Assembly (NCBI RefSeq): GCF_000975095.1
Contig: NZ_BBRD01000001.1
Span: 2,065,467-2,129,466 of the forward strand
Reading direction: 5' to 3'
DNA: 64,000 nucleotides
DNA from: Demequina aestuarii
Lineage (GTDB): Bacteria; Actinomycetota; Actinomycetes; Actinomycetales; Demequinaceae
Part shown: positions 33,697 to 41,679 of the stretch, in pieces
Position numbering within the stretch: position 1 is the first letter of the stretch
Layout of the letters: the number at the start of each line of letters is the position of its first letter
Translations under genes and position numbers: made by a program
The notes under the pieces: model-generated
What the model was told of the DNA's origin: nothing
The model's input: only the letters and a program-made list of their open reading frames with translations
Databases searched by the model: none

Positions 33697-34095
33697 CTAT
33701 CGGTCTCCTTACGGGATAGCCCAGCTTCGTTGTTGCCATCGGGAGCCGTATCGGACGGCTTTCGCATGGTGCCAGCGGGCCTCAACACCGCGCGCGGGAC
33801 CGAGGTCCCGTAGCCAGCCAGACACATCGGGTACGCAACAGCGGGTCGCTTCAATGCGGCGACCGGGGACTGCTGTGAAGGAGCAGGATCGTCCGGCTCC
33901 GTACGGCACACCCACGCTCATTGAGGAGTCACCATGGATGTCACCGCAACGGGACTGCCCATGATCGGTTGACCCAGGCAACGCTCACGGAAGCCAGGAG
34001 CGACTCGATCCATACGCCCAGACGCCGTCTGTCCGAAGCCGCGGCAGCAATCAACCCCTGGTAGGCAGGAGAACCTAAAGCAATCTCTAGTGAAC
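33697..34095. other. intergenic region, right end of the inserted segment
   Basis: About 400 bp without a convincing gene. It should hold the promoter of the cargo operon. A 12-codon open frame with a GAGGAG site (about 33933-33971, plus strand) is probably the start of a lost gene. Confidence 0.45.
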
Positions 34096-34374
34096 CTATG
34101 ACGGCGCGTTGATCCAGATCTCCTCGACCTCGGGATGGTCGAAGTGCCGGTGGAGGGGACCCAGGCCCGAGACGTTGTCCATGAGTGCCCGCGCCGCCGC
34201 CGCAGGATCAGTGATCGCGGGCACCGCCCCGGCGAGGGCGCGATGCTCCCATGCAGACAGGGCATCGTCGACCAGGGCACGGACCGCATCGGCCTCGCGC
34301 ACCGGATCGAGCCCGGCGCTGCGAATGCTCTCGCGCACCTGGGCCTCAATCCGCTCCAGGGTCTCCCCGCTCAT
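34096..34374 (-). pseudogene. truncated duplicate of tadA (5' end only)
   Basis: Encodes the first 90 or so residues of TadA, almost identical through DNVSGLGPL, then a divergent stretch (HRHFDHPEVEEIWINAP), then a stop. Walker motifs are absent, so it cannot be an ATPase. It is the coding part of repeat copy 2. Confidence 0.85.
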
Positions 34375-34422
34375 GCGCCTTGAGAGTAGAGGCAAAGCCG
34401 CAACCGCGGAACCCCCTGTGGA
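34102..34422. repeat. 321-bp direct repeat, copy 2
   Basis: Partner of 30845-31165. Immediately to its right lies unrelated sequence leading to the divergent gene at 34503, which is probably the ancestral upstream flank of tadA. Confidence 0.9.
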
Positions 34423-34502
34423 CAGAGAGCGGTCACGCCACGGGCGATGCGCGCGCGACGAGGTCCCACTGCCTCAGCCCGTCGGCCCCCTAGGATTCTG
34501 AC

Positions 34503-35045
34503 GTGACCTCCGAGGTACGGGACCGCCGCTTCGCCATTCTTGCGATGCTCGCCGTCGGCGCCGTGGGAACCGCGCTCCCGCTGCTGCTCGGCCCGGGGAA
34601 CGATGCCGCATGGGCAGGAGCCGCGACTCCTCTGGTCGCCTTCGGCGGACTGTGGGTGATGACCGCCGTGCTCCTGGGCCGCGCCGGCTCGGCGCGCTGG
34701 ATCGCCGCCTTCCCGCGCGCATGGCAGGTGAGCGTGGCCGCTCTCGCGGTGATCGGCCTCACCGGGTTCGCACTGCCGATCTGGTCCCTGTGGCTCGCTC
34801 CGCTCACGTGGGTGGCCGCGGGTGCCATCGCGCTCGGCGTCGCCGCTCAGGATGCGCTCATCACGGCCGTCGCCGCCGCCTGCGGCGGGGTGCTGCTCAT
34901 CGTGGCGCCGTCGTGGCCCCTGCAGCTCATGGACCCGTCGCGAGGCGTCGCCTACGCGTGCCTCGTGGCCGCGGCCCTGCTCGGGGGCCGCGCGGTCATG
35001 CTGGCGTGGGCAGCTCGCGAGGTCCGCGCGCGCCCCGGGCTCTGA
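34503..35045 (+). CDS. small integral membrane protein, unknown
   Basis: A 180-residue protein with five or six hydrophobic helices and short charged loops (GRAGSARWIAAFPRAWQ). GTG start at 34503. Family not recognised. It is divergent from the truncated tadA copy and convergent with the next gene (17 bp between stops). Housekeeping-like GC content. Confidence 0.65.
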   Translation: MTSEVRDRRFAILAMLAVGAVGTALPLLLGPGNDAAWAGAATPLVAFGGLWVMTAVLLGRAGSARWIAAFPRAWQVSVAALAVIGLTGFALPIWSLWLAPLTWVAAGAIALGVAAQDALITAVAAACGGVLLIVAPSWPLQLMDPSRGVAYACLVAAALLGGRAVMLAWAAREVRARPGL

Positions 35046-35062
35046 GGCGCCCCTAGGGACGG

Positions 35063-35686
35063 TCACGTCTCGACGACGTCAGTCCCCGCGCTCGGTGTCT
35101 GGACGGCCTGAAAGTTGGTCTCCACGTCGATGCCACGAGCGGCGAACTCGCTTTCCGCCCACTCGCACCAGTCGAAGTCCCGTACGTGGTCTCTCACGAG
35201 CAATCGGAAGTGCTGAGTGGTTCCCGAACTCGCCACAATCTCAAGGCGGTACGCGGTGCGATCACGCTTCCATGGGTTCAGGCTCTGCTCGAGATACTCC
35301 CGAAGTTCCAATCGGGTCTGATGACCGGGCTCGCGACGAACTGGATCGCCTCTACCGGGCAGGACCGCCGAATAGACTCGTACACCCTCGCCATCTTCCC
35401 GGGCCGCCAACACCGGAAGAATCCGTAGCGATCTCAGCGCACCGACCACTTGCGGCATGAAGAGAACGACGGCGATCAACGACGCGACAGGAATGACAGT
35501 CTGCGTCCACGCGGTAGGCCTGCCGTGGTTCGGATCGATGAAGCCCATCAGTCCAATCAGGATGAACCCCGTAGCCCACGCCGAGGAGTACAGCAGCCCC
35601 CTGAACGCGGCCGACAGGTCGACACCACCCCTCGGCAGGCGGATGAGCGCCATACCCTTCACGCGCGTCATCGCACCCACACCCAT
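35063..35686 (-). CDS. hypothetical two-helix membrane protein
   Basis: A 207-residue protein with two helices near the N-terminus (about 34-56 and 65-88) and a cytoplasmic C-terminal domain (about 90-207) rich in charged residues (LELREYLEQSLNPWKRDRTAYRLEIVAS). The topology resembles small PH-domain-like membrane proteins; this is only a topology guess. ATG at 35686 has GAGGG 7 bp upstream. Its leader contains a 20-nt element identical to the tadA leader. Confidence 0.6.
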   Translation of the reverse strand: MGVGAMTRVKGMALIRLPRGGVDLSAAFRGLLYSSAWATGFILIGLMGFIDPNHGRPTAWTQTVIPVASLIAVVLFMPQVVGALRSLRILPVLAAREDGEGVRVYSAVLPGRGDPVRREPGHQTRLELREYLEQSLNPWKRDRTAYRLEIVASSGTTQHFRLLVRDHVRDFDWCEWAESEFAARGIDVETNFQAVQTPSAGTDVVET

Positions 35687-35695
35687 CGTCGATCC

Positions 35696-35715
35696 CTCAT
35701 GCGCCTTGAGAGTAG
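35696..35715. promoter_or_regulatory. leader element shared with tadA
   Basis: A 20-nt stretch (CTCATGCGCCTTGAGAGTAG on the plus strand) identical to 31113-31132 and 34370-34389, with looser similarity for about 30 bp beyond. On the minus strand it contains TACTCT, a possible -10, and AAGGCGCATG. Here the embedded ATG is not in frame with the gene. Confidence 0.5.
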
Positions 35716-35737
35716 GGACAAACCCGCGAGCGCGATA

Positions 35738-35838
35738 GCCCCACGAGTGCATGAGCGTACGAAGTCGCGCGCAACGTGCGCTGATGCACTCACAGGGCGC
35801 AAGGGCGGCCGATGCGCGGGTTGGCTGTGCGCGCGTCA
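35738..35838. repeat. 101-bp dispersed repeat, copy A
   Basis: About 90% identical and gap-free to 36251-36351 (10 differences by eye). It contains imperfect inverted arms 35746-35757 and 35779-35790, which pair at 11 of 12 positions around a 21-nt loop. Confidence 0.8.
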
Positions 35839-35926
35839 CACCCCGGGACTCCAGGACACGGCCCCGGCGGCAGGCCACCAGGCACAGGAACTGCTTGGGG
35901 ACGGCTCGGACTAGCCTGGGGATGCG

Positions 35927-36211
35927 ATGACACATCCTTCAGCAATGCGCCCGGTCGACCAGTCCGCGCGCACGCGCGCCCGGAGGTGGGCCGACGGGCT
36001 CGTGATCTCCGCCGTGGTGCTCGCGCTGGGTTCAATGGTGGCGCCACCGGCCGGATTCCTTCTCGTCGCGGTGACCATTGCAGCGGTCATTCGCGTACGC
36101 GGGGCTGAGGAGCAGGACAAGGTGCGGCTCTGGTGGGCCATCGGAATCGGCGCCACGTGGACCGCGGTCCTCGTGGCCGTCACGATCAGTTGGGTAGTGA
36201 CGGGCCAGTAG
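35927..36211 (+). CDS. small two-helix membrane protein, unknown
   Basis: A 94-residue protein with two or three hydrophobic helices (VISAVVLALGSMVAPPAGFLLVAVTIAAVI and IGIGATWTAVLVAVTISWVV) separated by a charged loop (RVRGAEEQDKVRL). ATG at 35927 with a weak GGGGAT site; ATG at 35945 is possible. Flanked by the two copies of the 101-bp repeat. Function unknown. Confidence 0.6.
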   Translation: MTHPSAMRPVDQSARTRARRWADGLVISAVVLALGSMVAPPAGFLLVAVTIAAVIRVRGAEEQDKVRLWWAIGIGATWTAVLVAVTISWVVTGQ

Positions 36212-36250
36212 CTCGCTCACACTGGCGCGGAACGCTCGAGCAGTTCGCGC

Positions 36251-36351
36251 GCCCCACGAGTGCTTGAGTGCACGACATCGCGCGCAACGGGCACTGATGC
36301 ACTCACAGGGCGCACGGGCGGCCGATGCGCGGGCTGGCTGAGCGCGCGTCA
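36251..36351. repeat. 101-bp dispersed repeat, copy B
   Basis: Partner of 35738-35838. Its inverted arms (36259-36270, 36292-36303) pair at 10 of 12 positions. One base pair differs from copy A by a compensating change (C-G to T-A). Confidence 0.8.
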
Positions 36352-36375
36352 GCCCCCGGAGGCACAATGGCTTCT

Positions 36376-37083
36376 ATGTGCGGCAGGTATGCGAACTTCC
36401 TCGCGGAGCAGGACCTCATCGACCACTTCGCGATCGCGACGGTCGCCGACGACGCCCGCCTGCTGCCACCCAACTGGAACGTGGCGCCCACGCAGCTGGT
36501 GCCCATCGTCGCTCCCGGCAGGGCCCAGGAGTCCGGCGAGGGAGAGCCCGGTCGCCGTCTCGAGGCGGCCAAGTGGGGCCTGGTGCCGTCGTGGGCGAAG
36601 GACCCCAGCATCGGCGCTCGCATGATCAATGCGCGCTCCGAGACCCTTGCGGAGAAGCCGTCATTCCGCACGGCCTTCGCCAAGCGCCGGTGCATCGTGC
36701 CCGCCAACGGGTACTTCGAGTGGCGCACCGAGGACGGGGTCAAGACGCCGTACTGGATTCACCCGACGGACGATGCCCCGCTCGCCTTCGCAGGGCTGTA
36801 TGAGTTCTGGAAGGACAAGGCTGCGGGCGAGGACGCCGAGTGGCTGGTCTCGACGACCATCGTCACCACGGCCGCACGAGACGCGATGCGAGACATCCAC
36901 GACCGTCAGCCCGTGATGCTGGTGCCCGAGGGCGTGGACTCATGGCTCGACGGCGACAGTGACCAGGGCACGCTGTTCGACGTCATCGCCGCTCCGGCAC
37001 CCGAGCTCGCGTGGCACCAGGTCACGAAGGCAGTGGGCAATCCCCGGCACAACGACCCGTCCACCATCGAGCCCATCGAGTAG
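36376..37083 (+). CDS. SRAP-domain abasic-site DNA-protein crosslink protein (YedK/HMCES family)
   Basis: A 235-residue SRAP protein. The hallmarks are MCGRYANF with Cys2 as the N-terminal nucleophile, NARSET (Asn85), GYFEW (Glu115) and RDIHDRQPVML (His175). It forms a thiazolidine crosslink with abasic sites in single-stranded DNA. Start choice matters. GGAGG at 36358 sits 4 bp before an ATG at 36367 (MASMCGR), but the chemistry needs Cys right after the initiator Met, so ATG at 36376 is annotated. Genomic neighbours give no further clue. Confidence 0.9.
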   Translation: MCGRYANFLAEQDLIDHFAIATVADDARLLPPNWNVAPTQLVPIVAPGRAQESGEGEPGRRLEAAKWGLVPSWAKDPSIGARMINARSETLAEKPSFRTAFAKRRCIVPANGYFEWRTEDGVKTPYWIHPTDDAPLAFAGLYEFWKDKAAGEDAEWLVSTTIVTTAARDAMRDIHDRQPVMLVPEGVDSWLDGDSDQGTLFDVIAAPAPELAWHQVTKAVGNPRHNDPSTIEPIE

Positions 37084-37126
37084 CGAACGCCCGTAGGACG
37101 AGCAACCCCCGAGAGGAGCGACGACC

Positions 37127-37666
37127 ATGGTCGAGGCAACAGGAACGGTGGCTGAGGGCGAGCACGGCCCCGAACTCGTGTTCCAGCGGGTGTATGACGC
37201 GCCCGTCGCCACGGTGTGGGCTTACGTCGCCGAGTCGGACAAGCTCGAGACCTGGATCGGCCGCTGGGAGACGGAGGAACCCACAGGTCGCGTGCTCTTC
37301 TCCATGACCGCCGAATCAGACGAGGCGGAAGCCGCAGAATGCCTCGTGCGCTACTGCTCTCCCCCGCATCGGCTGGTCGTGGACAGCCGCACCCCGAGTG
37401 GAACCTGGCACCTGAGCCTTGGCATCCAGACCACCCCTCACGGCACCGTGCTGACCTTCGCCCAACGCCTGGGCGCGGACGACATCGGGAGCATCGGCCC
37501 CGGCTGGGACTACTACCTCGACCGCCTGTCCGCCGTCCTCGGTGGAGAGAGCGCGAGCGACATCGACTGGGACGACTACTACCCGGCGCTGTCCGATCAC
37601 TACGCCGCGCTGGCCCCGGAAGGCGGCGTCGCTCCGAACCCTCCCCAGGACGGGCTCGAGCACTGA
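37127..37666 (+). CDS. SRPBCC/AHSA1-type ligand-binding domain protein
   Basis: A 179-residue protein with the START-like SRPBCC fold of the AHSA1 group (VFQRVYDAPVATVWAYVAESDKLETWIGRWE, then GTVLTFAQRLGADD and GWDYYLDRLSAVL). Such proteins bind hydrophobic ligands or chaperone partners; no specific role can be assigned. ATG at 37127 with GAGGAG 8 bp upstream, 43 bp after the SRAP gene, so possibly co-transcribed. Confidence 0.82.
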   Translation: MVEATGTVAEGEHGPELVFQRVYDAPVATVWAYVAESDKLETWIGRWETEEPTGRVLFSMTAESDEAEAAECLVRYCSPPHRLVVDSRTPSGTWHLSLGIQTTPHGTVLTFAQRLGADDIGSIGPGWDYYLDRLSAVLGGESASDIDWDDYYPALSDHYAALAPEGGVAPNPPQDGLEH

Positions 37667-37700
37667 CGGGCCCGAACGGCCTCCATCCCTCCCCCCGAGC

Positions 37701-37792
37701 GTGCCCGCTTGTTTCCGTTTACCTGTTGACAGGCCCGCACGTCAGCGCTAGCGTGCGAAATTAGTTCCACCGGAACGGGCCCAAACGGGCAC
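37701..37792 (+). promoter_or_regulatory. promoter and operator region of the hexitol PTS operon
   Basis: TTGACA at 37726-37731 and TAGCGT at 37749-37754 are 17 bp apart. They are bracketed by inverted repeats GTGCCCGCTTG (37701-37711) and CAAACGGGCAC (37782-37792), which match at 10 of 11. GTTCC-ACC-GGAAC (37764-37776) lies just after the -10. The outer repeats are good candidates for binding of the DeoR regulator encoded in the operon. Confidence 0.6.
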
Positions 37793-37840
37793 AGGATGGT
37801 ATTCCTTCGCAAAGATGCGGAGGGGAAGGGTAGGACACTG

Positions 37841-39040
37841 ATGTCCTTCAGCGACGCCGAGGCGCAAGCCAAGGCCAACAAGAATCGCACCGGAGCCGGA
37901 GTGAGCGCCCAGGTGCAACGACTCGGGCGCTTCATGTCGGGCATGATCATGCCCAACATCGGCGCCTTCGTGGCATGGGGCCTCATCACGGCTCTCTTCA
38001 TCGAGGCGGGCTGGATCAACAAGATCGCGGAGGGCCTCAATGGGGCCCCCAACGACGGAGTCATGGAGTGGACGGCCAGCGTCGCGGTGCTCGTCGGCCC
38101 CATGATCACCTACCTGCTCCCGCTGCTCATCGGCTACATGGGCGGCAAGCTCGTCTATGAGACCCGCGGCGCCGTGATCGGTGCCGTGGCGACCATGGGT
38201 GTGATCGTCGGCTCCGAGGTGCCGATGTTCCTGGGTGCGATGATCATCGGTCCGTTCGCGGCCTGGTGCCTCAAGCGCCTCGAGTCCACGTGGCAGGGCA
38301 AGATCAAGCCAGGTTTCGAGATGTTGGTCGACAACTTCTCTCTCGGCATCCTCGGCGGTGCGCTCGCCGTGCTCGGCAAGATGATCATCGGTCCCATCGT
38401 CAGCCAGCTCGTCGAGTGGGCCGGCGAGGGCGTGGACTTCCTCGTGGAGAATTCGCTGCTGCCGTTCGCCTCGATCGTGGTCGAGCCCGCGAAGATCCTG
38501 TTCCTCAACAACGCCATCAACCATGGAGTCTTCACTCCCCTGGGCACGGCGGAGGCTGAGGAGACGGGCAAGTCGCTGCTGTTCATGATCGAGTCGAACC
38601 CCGGACCAGGCCTCGGCATCCTCGTCGCGTACATGCTGTTCGGACCCCGCATGCTCAAGGCTGCGGCACCGAGCGCCGCCATCATCCACTTCTTCGGCGG
38701 CATTCACGAGATGTACTTCCCGTTCGTCCTGGCCAAGCCCAGGCTCATCGCCGCGGCGATCCTCGGCGGCATGACCGGCGTGCTCATCGGCGTGATGTTC
38801 AACGGCGGCCTCGTCGCCCCGCCGTCGCCCGGATCCATCTTCGCGTGGATCGCGTTCACGCCTCCCGGCATCGGCAACTTCGTGGTGATGTTCGCGCAGG
38901 TGATCCTGGCGGCCGCTGTCTCGTTCATCGCCGCTGCGTTCCTGATGGGCTTCGGCCGCGAAGCTCGCCGCGAGGACGCACCTGAGGACGACACCGCTGC
39001 CGACGCATCGGCGGCTTCCCCCACCCCCGCGACCGTCTGA
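37841..39040 (+). CDS. PTS mannitol-type (hexitol) transporter subunit IIC
   Basis: A 399-residue mannitol-family EIIC with the usual start (QRLGRFMSGMIMPNIGAFVAWGLITALF), multiple helices and HFFGGIHEMYFPFVL with the conserved GGIHE. The usual fused IIB domain is absent. After the membrane domain comes an acidic Ala/Pro tail, and IIB is a separate gene. ATG at 37841 fits the AGGACACTG spacing; an in-frame ATG at 37796 overlaps the promoter region. It transports and phosphorylates a hexitol with IIB, IIA, HPr and EI. Confidence 0.9.
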   Translation: MSFSDAEAQAKANKNRTGAGVSAQVQRLGRFMSGMIMPNIGAFVAWGLITALFIEAGWINKIAEGLNGAPNDGVMEWTASVAVLVGPMITYLLPLLIGYMGGKLVYETRGAVIGAVATMGVIVGSEVPMFLGAMIIGPFAAWCLKRLESTWQGKIKPGFEMLVDNFSLGILGGALAVLGKMIIGPIVSQLVEWAGEGVDFLVENSLLPFASIVVEPAKILFLNNAINHGVFTPLGTAEAEETGKSLLFMIESNPGPGLGILVAYMLFGPRMLKAAAPSAAIIHFFGGIHEMYFPFVLAKPRLIAAAILGGMTGVLIGVMFNGGLVAPPSPGSIFAWIAFTPPGIGNFVVMFAQVILAAAVSFIAAAFLMGFGREARREDAPEDDTAADASAASPTPATV

Positions 39041-39073
39041 CGACGGCCGCACCCCCACGAAAGGACAGGTCCG

Positions 39074-39382
39074 ATGCCATCGATCAACGGCTCAGACGTG
39101 AAGAAGGTCGTCGTCGCGTGCGACGCGGGAATGGGCAGCTCGGTGATGGTCGCCAGCACCCTCAGGTCCAAGCTCTCGCCTCACGGCGTCGAGGTGGTCC
39201 ACACCCCGGTCAACGAGATCCCCGGCGATGCGACGGTCGTGCTGTGCCACCAGGGCCTTGCCGCCCGGGCGCAGTCGACGGCCCCGCAGGCCGTAGTCGT
39301 GCCCTTCGCGATCTTCATGGGGGATCCCGCATTCACCAAGGTCGAGCAGGCCATCAAGAACGGCGAGACTCTTGAGTCCTGA
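39074..39382 (+). CDS. PTS mannitol-type subunit IIB
   Basis: A 102-residue IIB with the phosphocysteine loop VVVACDAGMGSSVM (Cys16), as in mannitol IIB domains. Encoded 33 bp after IIC with AAAGGAC upstream. It passes phosphate from IIA to the incoming sugar alcohol. Confidence 0.9.
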   Translation: MPSINGSDVKKVVVACDAGMGSSVMVASTLRSKLSPHGVEVVHTPVNEIPGDATVVLCHQGLAARAQSTAPQAVVVPFAIFMGDPAFTKVEQAIKNGETLES

Positions 39383-39821
39383 CCGGGCCCTGCTCGACGC
39401 TGGCGCCGTCCGCCTTGGCCTCACAGCCGAGGACAAGGCGGACGCGCTGCGCCAATGCGGCGAGGTGCTCGTCGAGATCGGCGCCGCCACCAGCGAGTAC
39501 GCGGCCGCGCTGCACGAGCGCGAGAAGTCCGTCTCCACCTACGTGGGCGAAGGCGTCGCGATCCCGCACGGCACCAATGAGTCGCGCGAACACATCGCGC
39601 GGGCGGCGCTAGCCGTGCTCCAGTTCCCCGACGGGGTCGACTGGGACGGCAACGACGTCACCGTGTGCGTCGCGATCGCCTCCAAATCCGAGGAGCACGT
39701 GGACATCCTGTCCTCCCTCGCCAAGGTCCTCATGGACCCCGAGAAGGCCGCCGCGCTGCGCGGCGCCACCACCCCCGAAGGCGTGCTCGACCTGCTGTCC
39801 CCCCAAGAAACTGAGGAGTGA
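39372..39821 (+). CDS. PTS mannitol-type subunit IIA
   Basis: A 149-residue IIA with phospho-His66 in GVAIPHGTNESREH. The start is taken as TTG at 39372, overlapping the IIB stop by 11 bp. No other start keeps the conserved N-terminal helix. It accepts phosphate from HPr. Confidence 0.88.
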   Translation: MSPDRALLDAGAVRLGLTAEDKADALRQCGEVLVEIGAATSEYAAALHEREKSVSTYVGEGVAIPHGTNESREHIARAALAVLQFPDGVDWDGNDVTVCVAIASKSEEHVDILSSLAKVLMDPEKAAALRGATTPEGVLDLLSPQETEE

Positions 39822-39826
39822 ACCCC

Positions 39827-40867
39827 ATGAAAGCCCTGGTCTTCTACGCCCCCGAGGACGTGCGCATCGAGGACGTCCCGGAGCCCGAGCCCGGCCCCGG
39901 CGAGGTCAAGATCCGCGTGCGGAACTGCTCGACGTGCGGCACCGACGTCAAGATCTTCCACAACGGACACCAGAACCTGTCCCCGCCGCGCATCATCGGC
40001 CACGAGATCGCCGGTGAAGTGGTCGGATTCGGCGAGGGCGTCGAGGGATGGGCCGAGGGTGACCGGGTCCAGGTCATCGCCGCCGTGCCCTGCGGCGACT
40101 GCTACGAGTGCTCTCGCGGCTGGATGGAGGTGTGCCAGAACCAGACCTCGATGGGCTACCAGTACGAGGGCGGCTTCGCCGAGTACATGATCGTCCCCCG
40201 CGAGGTCATGAAGGTCGACGGCCTCAACCGGATCCCCGAGGGCGTGGGCTTCGACGAGGCCTCCGCCGCCGAACCCCTCGCCTGCGCCATCAACGCGCAG
40301 TCGATCCTCGGCATCGAGGAGGGCGACACCGTCGTGGTGTTCGGCGCCGGACCCATCGGCGCCATGCACATCCGCCTCGCGCGCGCCAACGGCGCGGGTC
40401 GCGTGTTCCTCATCGACGTCAACGCTGAACGCCTGAAGATGACGGCCGATGCGGTCCACCCCGAGGAGGTCATCGACGGCTCGGTCGTCGACGTGGTGGA
40501 GCGCGTGCGAGAGCTCACCGACGGCCGCGGTGCGGACTGCATCATCACGGCGACCGCCGCGAACGTGGCGCAGGAGCAGGCCATCGAGATGGCGGCGCGC
40601 AACGGGCGCATCAGCTTCTTCGGCGGCCTGCCCAAGACCAACCCCACCATCACGTGCGACTCCAACCTGGTCCACTACCGGCAGCTGAGAATCTTCGGCG
40701 CCAACGGCTCCGCCCCGCACCACAACAAGGAGGCGCTGCGCCGCATCGCCTCCGGCGAGGTCCCCGTCAAGGACCTCATCACGGAGCGGGTGCCGCTGGA
40801 ACGGGTGCTCGACGCCTTCGGTATTGTCAAGCGTGGAGAGGCCATCAAGGTCACCATCGAACCGTGA
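39827..40867 (+). CDS. zinc-dependent medium-chain dehydrogenase (hexitol-phosphate type)
   Basis: A 346-residue MDR enzyme. Catalytic zinc ligands are around Cys37 and His59-Glu60 (CSTCGTD, IIGHEIAGEV). The structural zinc cluster is Cys88, 91, 94, 102 (CGDCYECSRGWMEVC), and the nucleotide-binding segment is VVVFGAGPIGAMHI. ATG at 39827 is chosen for GAGGAG at 8 bp; GTG at 39818 overlaps the IIA stop. Mannitol-1-phosphate is usually oxidised by an unrelated MtlD enzyme. A zinc MDR enzyme is more like galactitol- or sorbitol-type dehydrogenases. Confidence 0.88.
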   Translation: MKALVFYAPEDVRIEDVPEPEPGPGEVKIRVRNCSTCGTDVKIFHNGHQNLSPPRIIGHEIAGEVVGFGEGVEGWAEGDRVQVIAAVPCGDCYECSRGWMEVCQNQTSMGYQYEGGFAEYMIVPREVMKVDGLNRIPEGVGFDEASAAEPLACAINAQSILGIEEGDTVVVFGAGPIGAMHIRLARANGAGRVFLIDVNAERLKMTADAVHPEEVIDGSVVDVVERVRELTDGRGADCIITATAANVAQEQAIEMAARNGRISFFGGLPKTNPTITCDSNLVHYRQLRIFGANGSAPHHNKEALRRIASGEVPVKDLITERVPLERVLDAFGIVKRGEAIKVTIEP

Positions 40868-40917
40868 GCTCTCGCCGCACCCCCACCGCACCGGACCATC
40901 TCGAGGAGAGCCCCGTC

Positions 40918-41679
40918 ATGTACGCCCAAGAACGCCAGCAGTCCATCCTCGCCACCGCACGCGCGCGCGGGCGGGTCGAGGTTGGGCTGCTCGCGGAGGA
41001 ACTGGGCGTGACGGTCGAGACGGTGCGCCGTGACCTCACGGCGCTGGAGCGACTGGGGGTGCTGCGGCGCGTTCACGGCGGCGCGCTGCCCGTCGAGCGG
41101 CTCACTCTCGAGCCCAGCCTCGAGGCCCGCCAGACCCAGTTCGCCGACCGCAAGCGTCGCATCGGCTCGCGCGCGGTGATGGAGCTGCACGAGGGCGACA
41201 CGGTGCTGCTCGACTCCGGCACCACCACGCTCGCGATCGCGCACGCCCTTCCGCCGGGCATGCGCCTCACCGTGATCACCAACTCGATCGACGCGGCCGC
41301 GCACCTGGCGCACCGCGAGCGCACCGAACTGATGATGCTGGGCGGCCGCGTCCGTCAGCGCACGGGAGCCGCAGTGGGCGAATGGCTCACGCGCGCGCTC
41401 ACCGACGTCACCGTCGACGTCGCCTTCCTGGGCACCAATGGCTTCACCGTGAAGCACGGGCTCACCACCCCCGACCAGGCTGAATCGGCCGCCAAGCGCG
41501 CCATGGCGACGGCGGCACGGCGTCTCGTCTGCGTCTCCGATGCGTCCAAGGCCGGCCAGGTCCACCTGCACCGCTTCGCGTCCACCGAGGACGTGGCGCT
41601 CATCATCAGCGACGACTCGCTCGACGACGACACGGTGCAGGACTTCGAGGACGTGGGCGTCGAAGTGGCACGGACGTGA
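40918..41679 (+). CDS. DeoR-family regulator of the hexitol operon
   Basis: A 253-residue DeoR/GlpR-type regulator: N-terminal winged HTH (YAQERQQSILATARARGRVEV...GVTVETVRRDLTALE) and a sugar-phosphate-sensing domain (DSGTTTLAIA, GLTTPDQAE). ATG at 40918 has GAGGAGAG 7 bp upstream. It overlaps the PfkB gene (GTGA). It probably represses the operon until a phosphorylated sugar accumulates. Paralogous to the regulator at 49952-50713. Confidence 0.92.
   Translation: MYAQERQQSILATARARGRVEVGLLAEELGVTVETVRRDLTALERLGVLRRVHGGALPVERLTLEPSLEARQTQFADRKRRIGSRAVMELHEGDTVLLDSGTTTLAIAHALPPGMRLTVITNSIDAAAHLAHRERTELMMLGGRVRQRTGAAVGEWLTRALTDVTVDVAFLGTNGFTVKHGLTTPDQAESAAKRAMATAARRLVCVSDASKAGQVHLHRFASTEDVALIISDDSLDDDTVQDFEDVGVEVART

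Noticed and set aside
33697-33705. CTATCGGTC upstream of the cargo operon as a fourth TetR-type site
   Set aside because: Only the left half-site is present; no ATAG half follows. Likely chance.
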